NCBI GenBank assembly: GCA_963780755.1
Contig: CAWACX010000002.1
Coordinates: forward strand, 186,001 to 250,000
Source of the DNA: JALYNX01 sp963780755
Lineage (GTDB): Bacteria > Actinomycetota > Acidimicrobiia > Spongiisociales > ZC4RG35
DNA length: 64,000 bases
Reading direction: 5' to 3'
In this document: piece by piece, positions 1 to 9,633 of the stretch
Numbering within the stretch: the stretch's first letter is position 1
Layout of the letters: the number at the start of each line of letters is the position of its first letter
The notes under the pieces: model-generated
Told to the model about the DNA's origin: nothing
Seen by the model: the letters and a program-made list of their open reading frames with translations, nothing else
Databases searched by the model: none
Program-made: the position numbers and the translations under genes

Positions 1-614
1 TAGCGCTCCCGGACCTGGCCCTCGGCTATCGCCGAACAGAACCCCCACGGGTAGGCGAAGTGAGAAGGGTCGACGCCCAGCCGGTCCTCGATCAGGGCGT
101 CGCTGGTCCCCAACTCGTCTTCGACGGCATCGGCGGTGATGTGGCGCAGGTCCTGGTGGCGATGGGTATGGGCTCCCACGGTCAAGAGCCCGGTGCCGGC
201 CATCTCCCCGACCTGGTCCCAGGTGAGAGGCTCCGCCCCGGGGACCGGGCCGAGGGCGACACCCGACTCAATGGAGTCGGTCGCCAGATAAAGGGTGAAC
301 GCAAGTCCCCGCTCGTCGAGGAGTGGAAATGCCGTGGTGAAGGTGTCCCGGTATCCATCGTCGAAGGTGAGCACAACAAGACGGTCAGAGTCGGGCTCAT
401 CCCACCGGGCCAAGGCCTCGTCCAGCGACACGACCGTTCGGTGCTCCTGCAGCCAGTCGAGTTGTCGCTTGAAATCGTCGACACGAACTTCCATCTGACG
501 ACCCAACCCGGCACCCACCTGGTGATAGATCAGGATTCGCGGCCCCGGAGGCGCGGCGCCGAGGCGATCGCTGAAACTGGAGATTGCCTTGAGGGCGGTG
601 CGGGCCAGCGACAC
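1..614 (-). CDS. Polysaccharide deacetylase (NodB/CE4 family), C-terminus cut by window edge
   Basis: Partial gene: translation from a GTG at 614 stays open to base 1, so the C-terminus lies outside the window. About 204 residues are visible. They carry the NodB signatures: LTFDDGY at about residues 82-88 (catalytic and metal aspartates) and HTHRH at about 149-153 (metal histidines). The family removes N- or O-acetyl groups from polysaccharide or peptidoglycan amino sugars using a divalent metal. No convincing signal peptide is seen. The start sits 2 nt after the stop of the upstream chain-length protein, so it is probably co-transcribed with it and modifies the same surface polymer. Substrate is not predictable; the start is inferred from gene spacing only. 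Confidence 0.85.
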   Translation of the reverse strand, partial: MSLARTALKAISSFSDRLGAAPPGPRILIYHQVGAGLGRQMEVRVDDFKRQLDWLQEHRTVVSLDEALARWDEPDSDRLVVLTFDDGYRDTFTTAFPLLDERGLAFTLYLATDSIESGVALGPVPGAEPLTWDQVGEMAGTGLLTVGAHTHRHQDLRHITADAVEDELGTSDALIEDRLGVDPSHFAYPWGFCSAIAEGQVRER

Positions 615-616
615 GC

Positions 617-3263
617 CTAGACGGTGGCGACGAGGGAGTTCATCTCCTCTTCGGTGAGGACCGGGAAGATGAGGAGCCCCAGGCGCTGCAACGGTGCGAG
701 GTTCGCCCGATAGCCAAGCGACCAGTCCGGGTTCCACTCCCATGCCTCACCCTTGGCCCGTTTGCGGGACACCTTGGTCTCCTCGTCGACGGTGATCCCG
801 AGCAGGAGTGCGAGTGAGGTATCCATTCGGCGAACTTCGCGGATTCTGGCCTCGACCACGGCAGCCTGCTCCTCGTCGCCACGAGCATTGGTCGCCTTCA
901 GGGTCCGCTCCTGCTCGTCGATGATCCGACTCGTCACCTGGGTCATAACGTTTTCGATCTTCTGCCGGTCGAAACGTCGCGCCGAGACCAGCACCTGCAC
1001 CGCTCCGTCTTCGCTGGAAAGGTGCCACACCGAGGGGTCGCCTCCTGTCCGCTTCAGGTGCCGGATGAAGAACTCTGCGGCGAGCCACTCGTCGACGGAT
1101 ACGACATCGCGACCGGTCCCCGCAGCCAGGATCTCCTCCATCTCGAGGGCGATGGCATCGGCGGTGTTCGGGGCAAGCTCCCCATGAAGCTCGTCCATCA
1201 ACCACCTTCCCACGGACTGATGCTCGCTCAGCGACCGGAATGGAAGGAAGCCGCTCAACGTCACCTCGTCGATCACCGCGTCCGAGAACTCGCCCTCCCC
1301 ATAGTTGGCGTTCATCATGTCCTCGACCCGGGACACCAGGTAGTCGGCCACCGCCTCGTAGGCGACTTCCTTGGGAGCACCGTCGAGGGCAGCCAGCAGC
1401 TCCCTTCCGAAGTCGCTGGTCTGGGCCGCTTCTTGGAGGGTGCCGATGCGATCTGCGAGGTTCTGCAACGAGTCCTGAGGAGGCGCAGTCATGCCGCGGT
1501 CCGGGCTCGGGTAATAGCTGAGCCTCGACACCGGCGACTGCTGGTGCTTGGCCACGTGGCTCTGTTCCGGAGCAGCCTGGTACTCGACAGTTCGGTCCGA
1601 CATGCCCCATATCGCTCGCTCTGAACGCTCCAGAAAGACAGCGCCGAGGATCGAGACCTGCCGCTGCACAACGTCGAAGATCAGCCCGTTGATCTGTGGG
1701 ACCTTGGAGCGACCCGGAGTCAGAACCAGCATGCTGCGGCGCAGACGCTGCATCGCCACCTGCGCTGCCGGGCTCGCCATGTCCCCAACGGAAACCACGA
1801 TCGCATCGAAATGCTTGGTGGCCTCCTCGAGAAAGCCCCGGAACTGCCGCCCCGCGAGGGCGTCACCCGGAGAGGCAGGGGGCGGCCCCGAGGGGACCAC
1901 TGCCAACCCCGGCCTTACGAACAACGAATCGGACACTGCCGAAGCGACCGCCCGCTCGAACCCGATCGACTCCGGGTTGAGGGCGAGAATGCCGGAAAGC
2001 GATGACCCGCCGACCCGATACTCGGTGAGGGCGGCGTCGCTGGTGAAGTCGGCGTCCACCAAGAGCACCGTGGATCCGGCGCTGGCCATGGACACCGCAA
2101 GGTCGGTGGCCAAGGCATGCACCCCCTGAGGACTGACATGGTGACCGGTGACGGCAAGCGTGGCGCCCGTCGAGGGGAGTTGAGCCTCGATCACCGAGCG
2201 CAATGCCTGAATGGCCGGTTTCCGCGCCCCGCCTTCAGTGGTGTCGTACCAGGCCTCCCCGACCCCGGAACCGAGCCGGCGAGTCGGAACCTGGCCCAGG
2301 AACGGGATATCCAGGTCTTCGGGCAACCACACCGGCTTGGTGCCCCTGGTGATGAAGATCAGGGCGAAGACGGCGACGGCGGCGCCGGCGAGCATGCCAA
2401 TCAAGCCATTGACCAGAGCGCTCGGCTCGGTGCCGGAGAGGTCTCTCGTGGTCGGAGTTATCGACGTCGCCTCTTCGATGATCCCCAGGCGACGGAGGGT
2501 GAGTTCTTGGTGCTGGGCAGCGAGCGTGGCCAGCACGTTCTGAAGAGAGGCGATCTCCATTTGATCGGCGACACTCAGCTCGGTCACCGGGCTCGGCGGC
2601 AACGCGGCCTTGCTGGCGTTGAGTTCGCTCAGCTCCTCCTCGAGCTGTTGAACAAAGATGCCTGCCGCGGCAGCATCGGCGGGGAGAGCCGCAACTTCGT
2701 CGAGTCGGGCTTCCACCAGCCGCTCCTCGGTTGCCGAGATCTGGGCGTCCAGCCTGGCGTGGTCGATGACCAGTTGTTGCTCCTCCGGAGTGAGGGATCC
2801 TTGGAGGGTCGTCGATCTCCGCCTGAACATCCTGAGCGTCCTGGACGATTTTCTCGATCGCCTCGGCGACGTTCTGGCCGGCGACCGGGTCCCGGTCCAT
2901 GTATGCCTTCCGAAGTGCCTCCGCCGCCTCGATGGCCTCGGATGCATCGGAGCGGACCGCCCGGAAGGTGAGCCTTCCGGTCAGGTCGTCGAGGAGCACT
3001 TCGGCCGTTTCGTCCTCGCGGACCATCTCGGCGGTGGCCGCGATCGCCAGAACGAGCGCTGTATCTCTTTGGGCCTCGAGCGACTCCGCCGTGTCCCCCT
3101 CCTGGGCCTCGAACTCCACGGCAGCGGTGGCTTGGATCCGATCTTGGCGATTCTCGTTGGCCAGGTTGGTGAAGAACCATCCGGCGAGGAATCCGAGCAG
3201 GGCCATACCAACGACGACATACCAACGGTCCCGAAGGACCCGAAGCATCCTTGTCAGTTCCAT
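617..3263 (-). CDS. Wzz-type chain-length protein with degenerate BY-kinase-like domain and PglX-like C-terminus (one frameshift)
   Basis: Two overlapping frames join into about 881 residues if one C is dropped from the CCC run near 2817-2822. Order: membrane helix at about 14-32, a long extracytoplasmic coiled-coil-like region, a second helix at about 283-304, then a cytoplasmic nucleotide-binding-like domain at about 365-545. This is the layout of Wzz/BY-kinase regulators of capsule chain length. The second Walker-type motif LLVDADF (400-406) is present, but the P-loop reads GHHVSPQGVHA (no GKS/GKT) and the Walker B position reads FDAIVVSVGDM, so kinase activity looks lost. Residues about 600-881 are unlike any BY-kinase tail: PSVWHLSS near 744-750 and WNPDW...NLAPLQRLG near 843-862 resemble the C-terminus of BREX PglX/Eco57I-type methyltransferases, without the methyltransferase core. 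The start overlaps capD by 10 nt. Confidence 0.7.
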
Positions 3264-5173
3264 ACAGGCTCTAGGTCACCCGTCTCGGGGACGGCTCCAG
3301 CGGACGCTGCGCCAGCAACCTGCCAGAGAAGGCTCCTCACTTCGTCCTGCGTTCCGGTCCGGGCCGCACCCTCGAGGTCGGCGACGCTGTCGAGCAGCAC
3401 GTATGCGGTGGGGTGGCCAAGCTGAGCCTCGAAGATCTGTGGGTTGCGCGTGAGAACCATGGGATCTGCCGAGAGGCGCTCGGTGAGCTTTTCCCCTGGT
3501 CGGCGCCCAGTGTACTCGATGGCAATGTCAGCACCAGGGGTGAGGCCGGCAAGTCGGATCAGGCGACGCGCAAGGTCGACGATCTTGACCGGCTCACCCA
3601 TGTCGAGGACGAAGACTTCGGACCCCTGGGCCAACGCCGACGCCTGTAGCACCAATTGCACCGCCTCGTCGACCGTCATGAAGTAGCGGGTCATGTCTGC
3701 GTCGGTCACCGTGACCGGGCCCCCCGCCTTGATCTGCTCGACGAAGGTGGGGATCACACTTCCCCGGCTGCCGAGGACGTTTCCGAACCGGACCGCGGTG
3801 TAGACGCATTTGTCGTTGCGTGCCTGGCCCAGCTGCACCATGAGCTCGGCGATCCGCTTGGTTGCTCCCATCACCGATGCCGGGTCGACGGCCTTGTCGG
3901 TGGAGATGAGGACGAAATGGCTCATCCCGTTCCGAGATCCGGCTTCGATCACGTTTCGAGTACCCACGACGTTGGTCAGGACCGCCTCGTCGGGATACGA
4001 CTCGAGGACCGGCACATGCTTGAGGGCGGCGGCGTGGAAGACGACGTCGGGCCGGATCTCCTCGAACAGCCGCAGGGTCTTCTCGGCGTCCCTGACATCA
4101 CCGAGCACGATGTGGGGATGGCCCTGCCAGGTGATCGAGGCGTCATGGAGAAGCGTCTCGTCACGGTCCAAGGCCCACACTCCTGCCGGCTCGAAAGCGA
4201 GGACCTGGGCCACGATCTCGGAGCCGATCGAGCCACCGGCGCCTGTGATCAAGACCCGCTTGTCCTTGAGGAGCATGGCGACCTCTTCGAGATCGGTGTC
4301 GACCCGGGGCCGGGCCAGCATGTCCTCCACCTTGATGTCGCGGACGTCCACCGCGGCTGAGCGATTCTCCATGACGTCTTCCGCTGCCGGCAGGATGCGA
4401 AGCCGGACGTCGACGTCGAGGCACTGGTCGACCACCTCGCGGGTCTTGACCGCATCGCTGCCCACCACCACGACCTCGTCGATCTGGTGCTCCTCGACGA
4501 TCGCGGCCACCTCTTCGAGATGGCCGAGGATGGGGAGCCCCGCCAGTTTCCGCGCCGAGTCCGAGCCGGACCCGATCTCCGAGACGAAGCCGACGGCGTA
4601 TCCCTGTTCGGTCAGTTCGGGGATCTGGCGAGCGAGGGCGGCGGCATCACGCCCGGTGCCCACAATCAGGATTCGGTGCCCTCCCCCCGATTTCCGAAAG
4701 GAGAAAAGTCGGGACCGGAACCGAACCACCCCCATTCCGGCCAGGGAGAGGAAGGCACCCATGATCACCACGGATGCGGGAACCCGGATCGTGACCGGAT
4801 CGAAGGCCTTGAACACATAGGTGAGGGCGAGTACCAGGGCGCCGGCTGCGGCGTTGGCGAACACCACCCGCATGGCCTCGTCGGTGGAGGCGTGCTCCCA
4901 GACGTGACCGTAGGCTCCAGCAATGATGTTGGCCAGGAGGTGGATCAGGATGATGGCTGGCATGACCTTGGCCAAGTCCTGGAAGTACTCGCGGACGTCG
5001 AGAATGCCGGAATCCAGCATCCTGAGCGCCAACGCGACGGTGTACGCCGCGATCACGATGAAGACGTCGATCACCGCAAATGCGATGTCTGCCCGGACCC
5101 GGGCCGCGGCCCCCGAAATCGCTCTGCGCCAGCGCGCAGAGAAACTCTCCCCACTGATAGCTCCGCCCAACAA
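3254..5173 (-). CDS. Membrane-anchored nucleotide-sugar 4,6-dehydratase (CapD/PglF/WbpM family)
   Basis: The protein is 639 residues, the usual size for the long membrane form. There are about four N-terminal helices (about 30-150), a Rossmann-like CoA-binding-type domain (about 166-290), then an extended SDR domain with GAGGSIGSE at 311-319 and the family active-site stretch STDKA...MGATKR at 424-440. The family converts UDP-N-acetylglucosamine to a 4-keto-6-deoxy sugar, the first committed step to bacillosamine-type or related diamino sugars. Start: TTG at 5173 with GGAGG at 5181-5185, 7 nt upstream. It is the first gene of the leftward arm of the polysaccharide locus and overlaps the next gene by 10 nt; the 200-nt gap to the divergent epimerase should hold both promoters. 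Confidence 0.92.
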   Translation of the reverse strand: MLGGAISGESFSARWRRAISGAAARVRADIAFAVIDVFIVIAAYTVALALRMLDSGILDVREYFQDLAKVMPAIILIHLLANIIAGAYGHVWEHASTDEAMRVVFANAAAGALVLALTYVFKAFDPVTIRVPASVVIMGAFLSLAGMGVVRFRSRLFSFRKSGGGHRILIVGTGRDAAALARQIPELTEQGYAVGFVSEIGSGSDSARKLAGLPILGHLEEVAAIVEEHQIDEVVVVGSDAVKTREVVDQCLDVDVRLRILPAAEDVMENRSAAVDVRDIKVEDMLARPRVDTDLEEVAMLLKDKRVLITGAGGSIGSEIVAQVLAFEPAGVWALDRDETLLHDASITWQGHPHIVLGDVRDAEKTLRLFEEIRPDVVFHAAALKHVPVLESYPDEAVLTNVVGTRNVIEAGSRNGMSHFVLISTDKAVDPASVMGATKRIAELMVQLGQARNDKCVYTAVRFGNVLGSRGSVIPTFVEQIKAGGPVTVTDADMTRYFMTVDEAVQLVLQASALAQGSEVFVLDMGEPVKIVDLARRLIRLAGLTPGADIAIEYTGRRPGEKLTERLSADPMVLTRNPQIFEAQLGHPTAYVLLDSVADLEGAARTGTQDEVRSLLWQVAGAASAGAVPETGDLEPVWN

Positions 5174-5372
5174 GATGATGCCTCCAAATACGGCATGGCC
5201 GACCGGCCATAACCTCCCAGACCGAGAAACCTACCACATCTCCCTACTCGCGGAAAGTGGCAATTGAACACGCGGCGTGGTCGTGGGAGTATGAGAGCGA
5301 CGGGTTGGGGGACGCTTCGGGGGACCGATACCATCGATCCGGCCTGACATCTACGTTTTCTGGGAGGCATCG

Positions 5373-6257
5373 ATGAGAGTCGTGGTCACTGGGGCCGCAG
5401 GGTTCCTCGGCGGGCACATTGCACGAAATTTTCGCGATATCGGCTGGGAGGTCACCGCTTTCGATGTCTCTCCGTTTCAGGAGGACGGAATCAGGTTCGC
5501 TCAGGGTGATCTCACCGAGGCCAACTCCGTTGACCAGGCGGTGCGCGGGTCCGACGTCGTGGCGCATGTCGGGGCGATCGGCGACGTCTACCTGGCCGGT
5601 GAGCAACCGACTCTGGCCGCAGAAGTGAATGTGGTGGGCACCGCCAATGTGGTGGAGGCTGCCCTCCGGCATGACGCCCGCATGATCTATGCATCGACCT
5701 GGGAGGTCTATGGGGAGCCGGACTACGAGCCACTCGACGAGATTCATCCCACCCGGCCCGACCATCCCTACAGCATCACCAAGCTCGGCGGGGAATCGCT
5801 GATGCTCGCAGCCACCCATCTCCGGTCGCTGTCGGCGATCGCCCTCCGGTTGGGCACCGCATACGGGTCGGGTCTGCGCCCGAACTCGGTGTTCCGGATC
5901 TTCGTCGACCGTGCCCGCAAAGGCGAGGCGATCACGATCCAGGGAGACGGGTCACAGGGACGCCAGTTCACCCACGCTTCCGACATTTCCCGCGCCTTCG
6001 CCCTCGCGGCCGGCTCAGATGTCTCGGGGATCACTCTCAACACCGTGGCCGCGGACACCGTCACGGTCAAGGAGTTGGCCGAGCGGATCGTGGAGCGCTT
6101 CCCGACCGAGCTCAGCTTCGGAGAGCCCCGACCGGGCGACGTGCCTCCGGCCCGAGTCTCTGCGGAACGAGCCAGGGAGGTCCTCGGGTGGCAGGCCGAG
6201 ATGCCCTTTGACCGAGGGCTCGGGGAGCTGATCGACGGTGTCGTCGCCTCGACCTGA
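5373..6257 (+). CDS. NAD-dependent epimerase/dehydratase (extended SDR)
   Basis: The protein is 294 residues. The glycine-rich cofactor motif GAAGFLG is at 7-13 and the catalytic YSITK gives Tyr133 and Lys137, so this looks like an active nucleotide-sugar epimerase, dehydratase or reductase. The precise sugar cannot be told from sequence. ATG at 5373 follows a GGGAGG ribosome site. It opens the rightward arm of the polysaccharide locus, divergent from the CapD-like dehydratase, and its 3' end overlaps the next gene by 20 nt, implying coupled translation. A role in tailoring the keto-sugar made by the neighbouring dehydratase is inference from position. Confidence 0.88.
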   Translation: MRVVVTGAAGFLGGHIARNFRDIGWEVTAFDVSPFQEDGIRFAQGDLTEANSVDQAVRGSDVVAHVGAIGDVYLAGEQPTLAAEVNVVGTANVVEAALRHDARMIYASTWEVYGEPDYEPLDEIHPTRPDHPYSITKLGGESLMLAATHLRSLSAIALRLGTAYGSGLRPNSVFRIFVDRARKGEAITIQGDGSQGRQFTHASDISRAFALAAGSDVSGITLNTVAADTVTVKELAERIVERFPTELSFGEPRPGDVPPARVSAERAREVLGWQAEMPFDRGLGELIDGVVAST

Positions 6258-7347
6258 CCGCCCTCGAATTCTGGTCCTCATCAAAGGGCTCGGCATTGGC
6301 GGCGCCGAGCGCCTGATCTCGGAGGGATCGGAACACTGGGACCGGGAGAGGTTCGACTACGGCGTGGCTTACTTCCTGCCCTGGAAGGACCAGCTCGTCG
6401 GCCAGCTCGAGTCGCAAGGGATAGCGGTCACATGCTTAGGTTCGGACAAGGGCTTGGGCCCGATTGCCTTCAAGCGGCTCCGATCCCTGATCTCCGAGTG
6501 GCGGCCGGCCATCGTGCACACTCACCTCCCCTCGGCGGGGATCATGGCCCGGCTGGCCACGCGGACTCCGGTAGTCCACACCGAGCACAACATCGTCAGC
6601 TCGTACCGCCAGCCGACAAGGACCCTCAACAAGATGACCTACAGCCGCAATGCCGAGGTGATCGCCGTCTCCGAGGCCGTGGCGGAGAGCCTGGTCGGGT
6701 ATCCGGGCCCAGCCCCGAGGGTGATCGCGAACGGGGTGTCGGTCTCGGTCGACGAAGCTGCCATCGAGAAAGTGCGCGACGAGCTCGGGCTCGAGCCAGG
6801 CCGGCCTCTGGTCTCCCACGTCGGGAACATCCGACCCCACAAGGGCCATGAGAACCTGATCGCGGCCACAGCCGAAATCGTGGCGACCAGGCCCGACGTG
6901 ATGGTGGTCTCCGTTGGCGCCGAGAAACACGATGGTGACCTGAGCCGGGTCCGATCATCGGCGGCGGCCGCCGGCATGTCCCAGCACATCAGGTTCATGG
7001 GCCGACGGGAGGACGCCGTTGCATTTCTCGCCGCTGCCGATGTGGTGGTGAACCCCGCCGACGTCGAAGGCCTGCCTCTGGCAATCCTGGAGGCCCTGGC
7101 GCTGAAGCGCCCCGTGGTGGCCACCGCCGTTGGCGGGGTCCCGAGCGTGATCATCGAGCGCGAGACCGGGCTCCTGGTCCCACCGCAGGACCCGGTGGCC
7201 TTGGCCAAGGCCGTCGTCGAGGCACTTGAATCTCCGAATGCCGAGAGCTGGGGTCGGGCAGGCTCCGAGCTCGTCGCCTCCGACTACGGGATCGCTCGGA
7301 TGATCAAGGACTACGAGCGCGTGTATGAGGAGCTGCTCGATGCCTGA
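6238..7347 (+). CDS. Glycosyltransferase family 4 (GT-B fold)
   Basis: The protein is 369 residues. The N-terminal domain begins with ILVLIKGLGIGGAERLI, the typical acceptor-side start of GT4 enzymes. The C-terminal donor-binding domain carries VGNIRPHKGHENLI and the E-x7-E region EGLPLAILEALALKRPVVAT. It is a retaining enzyme expected to add a hexose or hexosamine to a lipid-linked intermediate on the cytoplasmic face. The GTG start at 6238 lies inside the end of the upstream epimerase gene (20-nt overlap). Donor and acceptor cannot be assigned. Confidence 0.9.
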   Translation: MSSPRPDRPRILVLIKGLGIGGAERLISEGSEHWDRERFDYGVAYFLPWKDQLVGQLESQGIAVTCLGSDKGLGPIAFKRLRSLISEWRPAIVHTHLPSAGIMARLATRTPVVHTEHNIVSSYRQPTRTLNKMTYSRNAEVIAVSEAVAESLVGYPGPAPRVIANGVSVSVDEAAIEKVRDELGLEPGRPLVSHVGNIRPHKGHENLIAATAEIVATRPDVMVVSVGAEKHDGDLSRVRSSAAAAGMSQHIRFMGRREDAVAFLAAADVVVNPADVEGLPLAILEALALKRPVVATAVGGVPSVIIERETGLLVPPQDPVALAKAVVEALESPNAESWGRAGSELVASDYGIARMIKDYERVYEELLDA

Positions 7348-8287
7348 TCTCGACATCCGACCGGCCGTGACCGCCGATGTGCCCGGGATACTCGACGTGC
7401 TTCGTGCCGCTCTCGGTGAGACCCCGCTCCTCAAGCGCACCCCGGAGCAGTGGCGCTGGAAGCACGCCGACAATCCTTTCGGCCCTTCGATCGTCTTGCT
7501 CGCCTGGATCGATGGGCGAATTGCCGGTGTGCGCGCCTTGATGCGTTGGCATCTGACTTCTCCCGATGGGTCGAGGTTGAGCTGCGCCCGCCCCGTGGAC
7601 ACGGCCACCCACCCTGACTTCGAACGTCGGGGCGTCTTTCGCGCTCTTACCACCGAGGCCATCGCGTTGGCTCGACAGGAGGGGGTCCATCTCATCTTCA
7701 ACACGCCCAATCCCCAGTCCGGGGCTGGGTACCTGTCGATGGGATGGGGCGAGGTCGGCACGATCGGGGTCATGGCTCGCCCTCATATCGGGAAGGCAGT
7801 GCCCCTCTCCAAGGATGCCCAACCAGACCTCGACGTCATCGCGCCCGGAATCGCGAGCTTCTCACCCATCGACGTGCCCGACCGTCCCCCGCGTGGGCTG
7901 CGCACCCCACGGACGGTGGCATATCAGCGCTGGCGGTTCAACGGGCACCCGACGGTGAGGTACGGCCTCGTGGCCGAGAGGGAAGGCGGTGCAGTGGTCA
8001 GGGCAGGGGCTCGGCGTGGTCGCACCGAGCTCGTCCTCTCCGACCTGCTCGGCGGGGCCGGGCGAAGGGCGGTATCGGCCACAGCAGAGATCAATCGAGC
8101 GTCCTACCTGGCAGGCTTCTTCTCGGCCGGATCGCCGGAGCGGTCGGCGGCCATGAAGGCGGGGATGGTCCCGGTCCCGGGAGTGAAGGCGCTCCAGCTG
8201 GTCGCAATGCCCCTGACCGAGCTCGATACCGATCCCTTCGATCTAGCCTCCTGGGACATCGCAACCAGTGACTTGGAGTTGTTGTGA
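7340..8287 (+). CDS. GNAT-like N-acyltransferase of the polysaccharide locus
   Basis: The protein is 315 residues. The first half (LDIRPAVTADVPGILDVLRAAL, then an acceptor-side region with RPVDTATHPDFERRGVFRAL) has the GNAT layout, including the R-R-G-V-F acetyl-CoA loop. The second half, about 150 residues, is less conserved and may be a degenerate second GNAT-like domain. I chose ATG 7340 because GAGGAG sits at 7327-7332, giving an 8-nt overlap with the glycosyltransferase; an upstream in-frame start at 7325 has no ribosome site. It probably acylates an amino sugar or a repeat-unit residue. The substrate is not known. Confidence 0.7.
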   Translation: MPDLDIRPAVTADVPGILDVLRAALGETPLLKRTPEQWRWKHADNPFGPSIVLLAWIDGRIAGVRALMRWHLTSPDGSRLSCARPVDTATHPDFERRGVFRALTTEAIALARQEGVHLIFNTPNPQSGAGYLSMGWGEVGTIGVMARPHIGKAVPLSKDAQPDLDVIAPGIASFSPIDVPDRPPRGLRTPRTVAYQRWRFNGHPTVRYGLVAEREGGAVVRAGARRGRTELVLSDLLGGAGRRAVSATAEINRASYLAGFFSAGSPERSAAMKAGMVPVPGVKALQLVAMPLTELDTDPFDLASWDIATSDLELL

Positions 8288-9633
8288 AGAGCGAGGGGTG
8301 GATCTGGGCAGTCGCCGCGGCATGCGCCGCGGGCATCGGGCTGGTCCTGGCGGTCGGCGCCGCCGGAGTCGGCGTCCTCGTGCTCGCCATTCTCGGCACG
8401 ATCATGATGTGGGGCGTCGCCTCGACACTGAAGCGCCCCGTCGACGCCGCATGGTTCACTCGCTGGGCGACTCTCGGCTTCATGGCCAAGATCGTCGGTG
8501 CGTGGGGTCGCCATTTCATGGTCGAGTTCTACGAAGCGGGCGACTCGCTCGCCTATTACGCGGTCGGGCGTGACCTAGCCCAGGTCTGGCGCTCGGGCTC
8601 CATCCCCCCACTCTCCGAAAGTGGCTCCCTCGGGACTCAAGTCGTCGAGGCATTCACCGGCGGGCTGTTCGCCGTCTTCACCCCGGACCTGCTCGGCGGA
8701 TTCGTCATGTTCAGCATGCTCTCCTTCCTCGGGCAGCTCGGCTTCTATGCCGCCTTCCGTCGCTGGGCAGAGCCACATCAGCTCAAGCCATATGCCTTCG
8801 TTGTGCTCTTCTTCCCCACCTACGCCTTCTGGCCATCGACCATTGGAAAGGACGCCCTGGTGATCCTTTGCCTGGGGATGTCGGCCTACTTCATTTCCCG
8901 GCTCCTCGAGCACTTCGAGTTGCGTTGGATCCCGCCGCTCGCCCTCTCATTGACAGGGCTCGGCCTGATCCGGATTCACATCGCAGGGCTGGTGTCACTG
9001 GCCCTGGTCGCCGCCCTCATCTTTTCCAAGGTCAGGATCGGTTCCGGGATCCTCACCCGGGGCAGAAAGATCCTCACCCTTGCCGGTGCCGCGGTAGCCG
9101 TCGCGGTTGCCGTGACCTTGATTCCTGACATCGTGGGCCTGGAGCTGAGCGACTTCGACGACATCACCCCGTTCACCGATGAGATCGCCCGACGCACCTC
9201 CGAAGACGGGACCGTGGCCTCCGGTGATCCCGTCAACTCCCCCCTCGACGTGCCGGCTGCGCTCGCGCTGGTGCTATTTCGACCGTTCTTCTTCGAAGCG
9301 ACGGAGATACAACATTTCCTCGCCGCGGCCGAAACTGCATTGATCCTCGGTCTGACTATCTGGAAGCTCCCCGCCATGATCCGCAACTGGCACGCGTGGC
9401 GCAACAACGCCTATCTGGTCTTCTGCACGCTCTACACCCTCGCCTTTGCGGTCGCGTTCAGCGTGGTGCGAAACCTGGGGATCATCGCCCGACAGAGAGG
9501 CCAGGTCCTGGCGTTCTTCCTTGCGGTGGTCATCGGCATGGGGTGGGCCCAGAAGGAGAAAGTGAAGCGGGCTCGTGTCCCGCTGCCCGCTGAACCGCAA
9601 CCCGAGCTGACAGGGACGGCAGCCAGCAGGTGA
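8284..9633 (+). CDS. Polytopic membrane protein of the polysaccharide locus, possible polymerase or glycosyltransferase
   Basis: The protein is 449 residues with roughly ten hydrophobic helices and a conserved-looking loop YEAGDSLAYYAVGRDL near 80-100, followed by FFPTYAFWPSTIGKDAL in the middle. This FWPS..GKDA pattern is common in hypothetical membrane proteins of actinobacterial exopolysaccharide clusters, and the overall look recalls EpsG/Wzy-type polymerases, but no diagnostic motif proves it. The GTG start at 8284 overlaps the preceding TGA in a GTGA arrangement. Position between glycosyltransferase and phosphoglycosyl transferase genes suits a polymerase or membrane glycosyltransferase. 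The C-terminus is short and basic. Confidence 0.6.
   Translation: MKSEGWIWAVAAACAAGIGLVLAVGAAGVGVLVLAILGTIMMWGVASTLKRPVDAAWFTRWATLGFMAKIVGAWGRHFMVEFYEAGDSLAYYAVGRDLAQVWRSGSIPPLSESGSLGTQVVEAFTGGLFAVFTPDLLGGFVMFSMLSFLGQLGFYAAFRRWAEPHQLKPYAFVVLFFPTYAFWPSTIGKDALVILCLGMSAYFISRLLEHFELRWIPPLALSLTGLGLIRIHIAGLVSLALVAALIFSKVRIGSGILTRGRKILTLAGAAVAVAVAVTLIPDIVGLELSDFDDITPFTDEIARRTSEDGTVASGDPVNSPLDVPAALALVLFRPFFFEATEIQHFLAAAETALILGLTIWKLPAMIRNWHAWRNNAYLVFCTLYTLAFAVAFSVVRNLGIIARQRGQVLAFFLAVVIGMGWAQKEKVKRARVPLPAEPQPELTGTAASR

Noticed and set aside
8284..9633. Confident assignment of this membrane protein as Wzy polymerase
   Set aside because: Helix number and location fit, but no diagnostic loop residues could be identified, so it is left as a possible polymerase.
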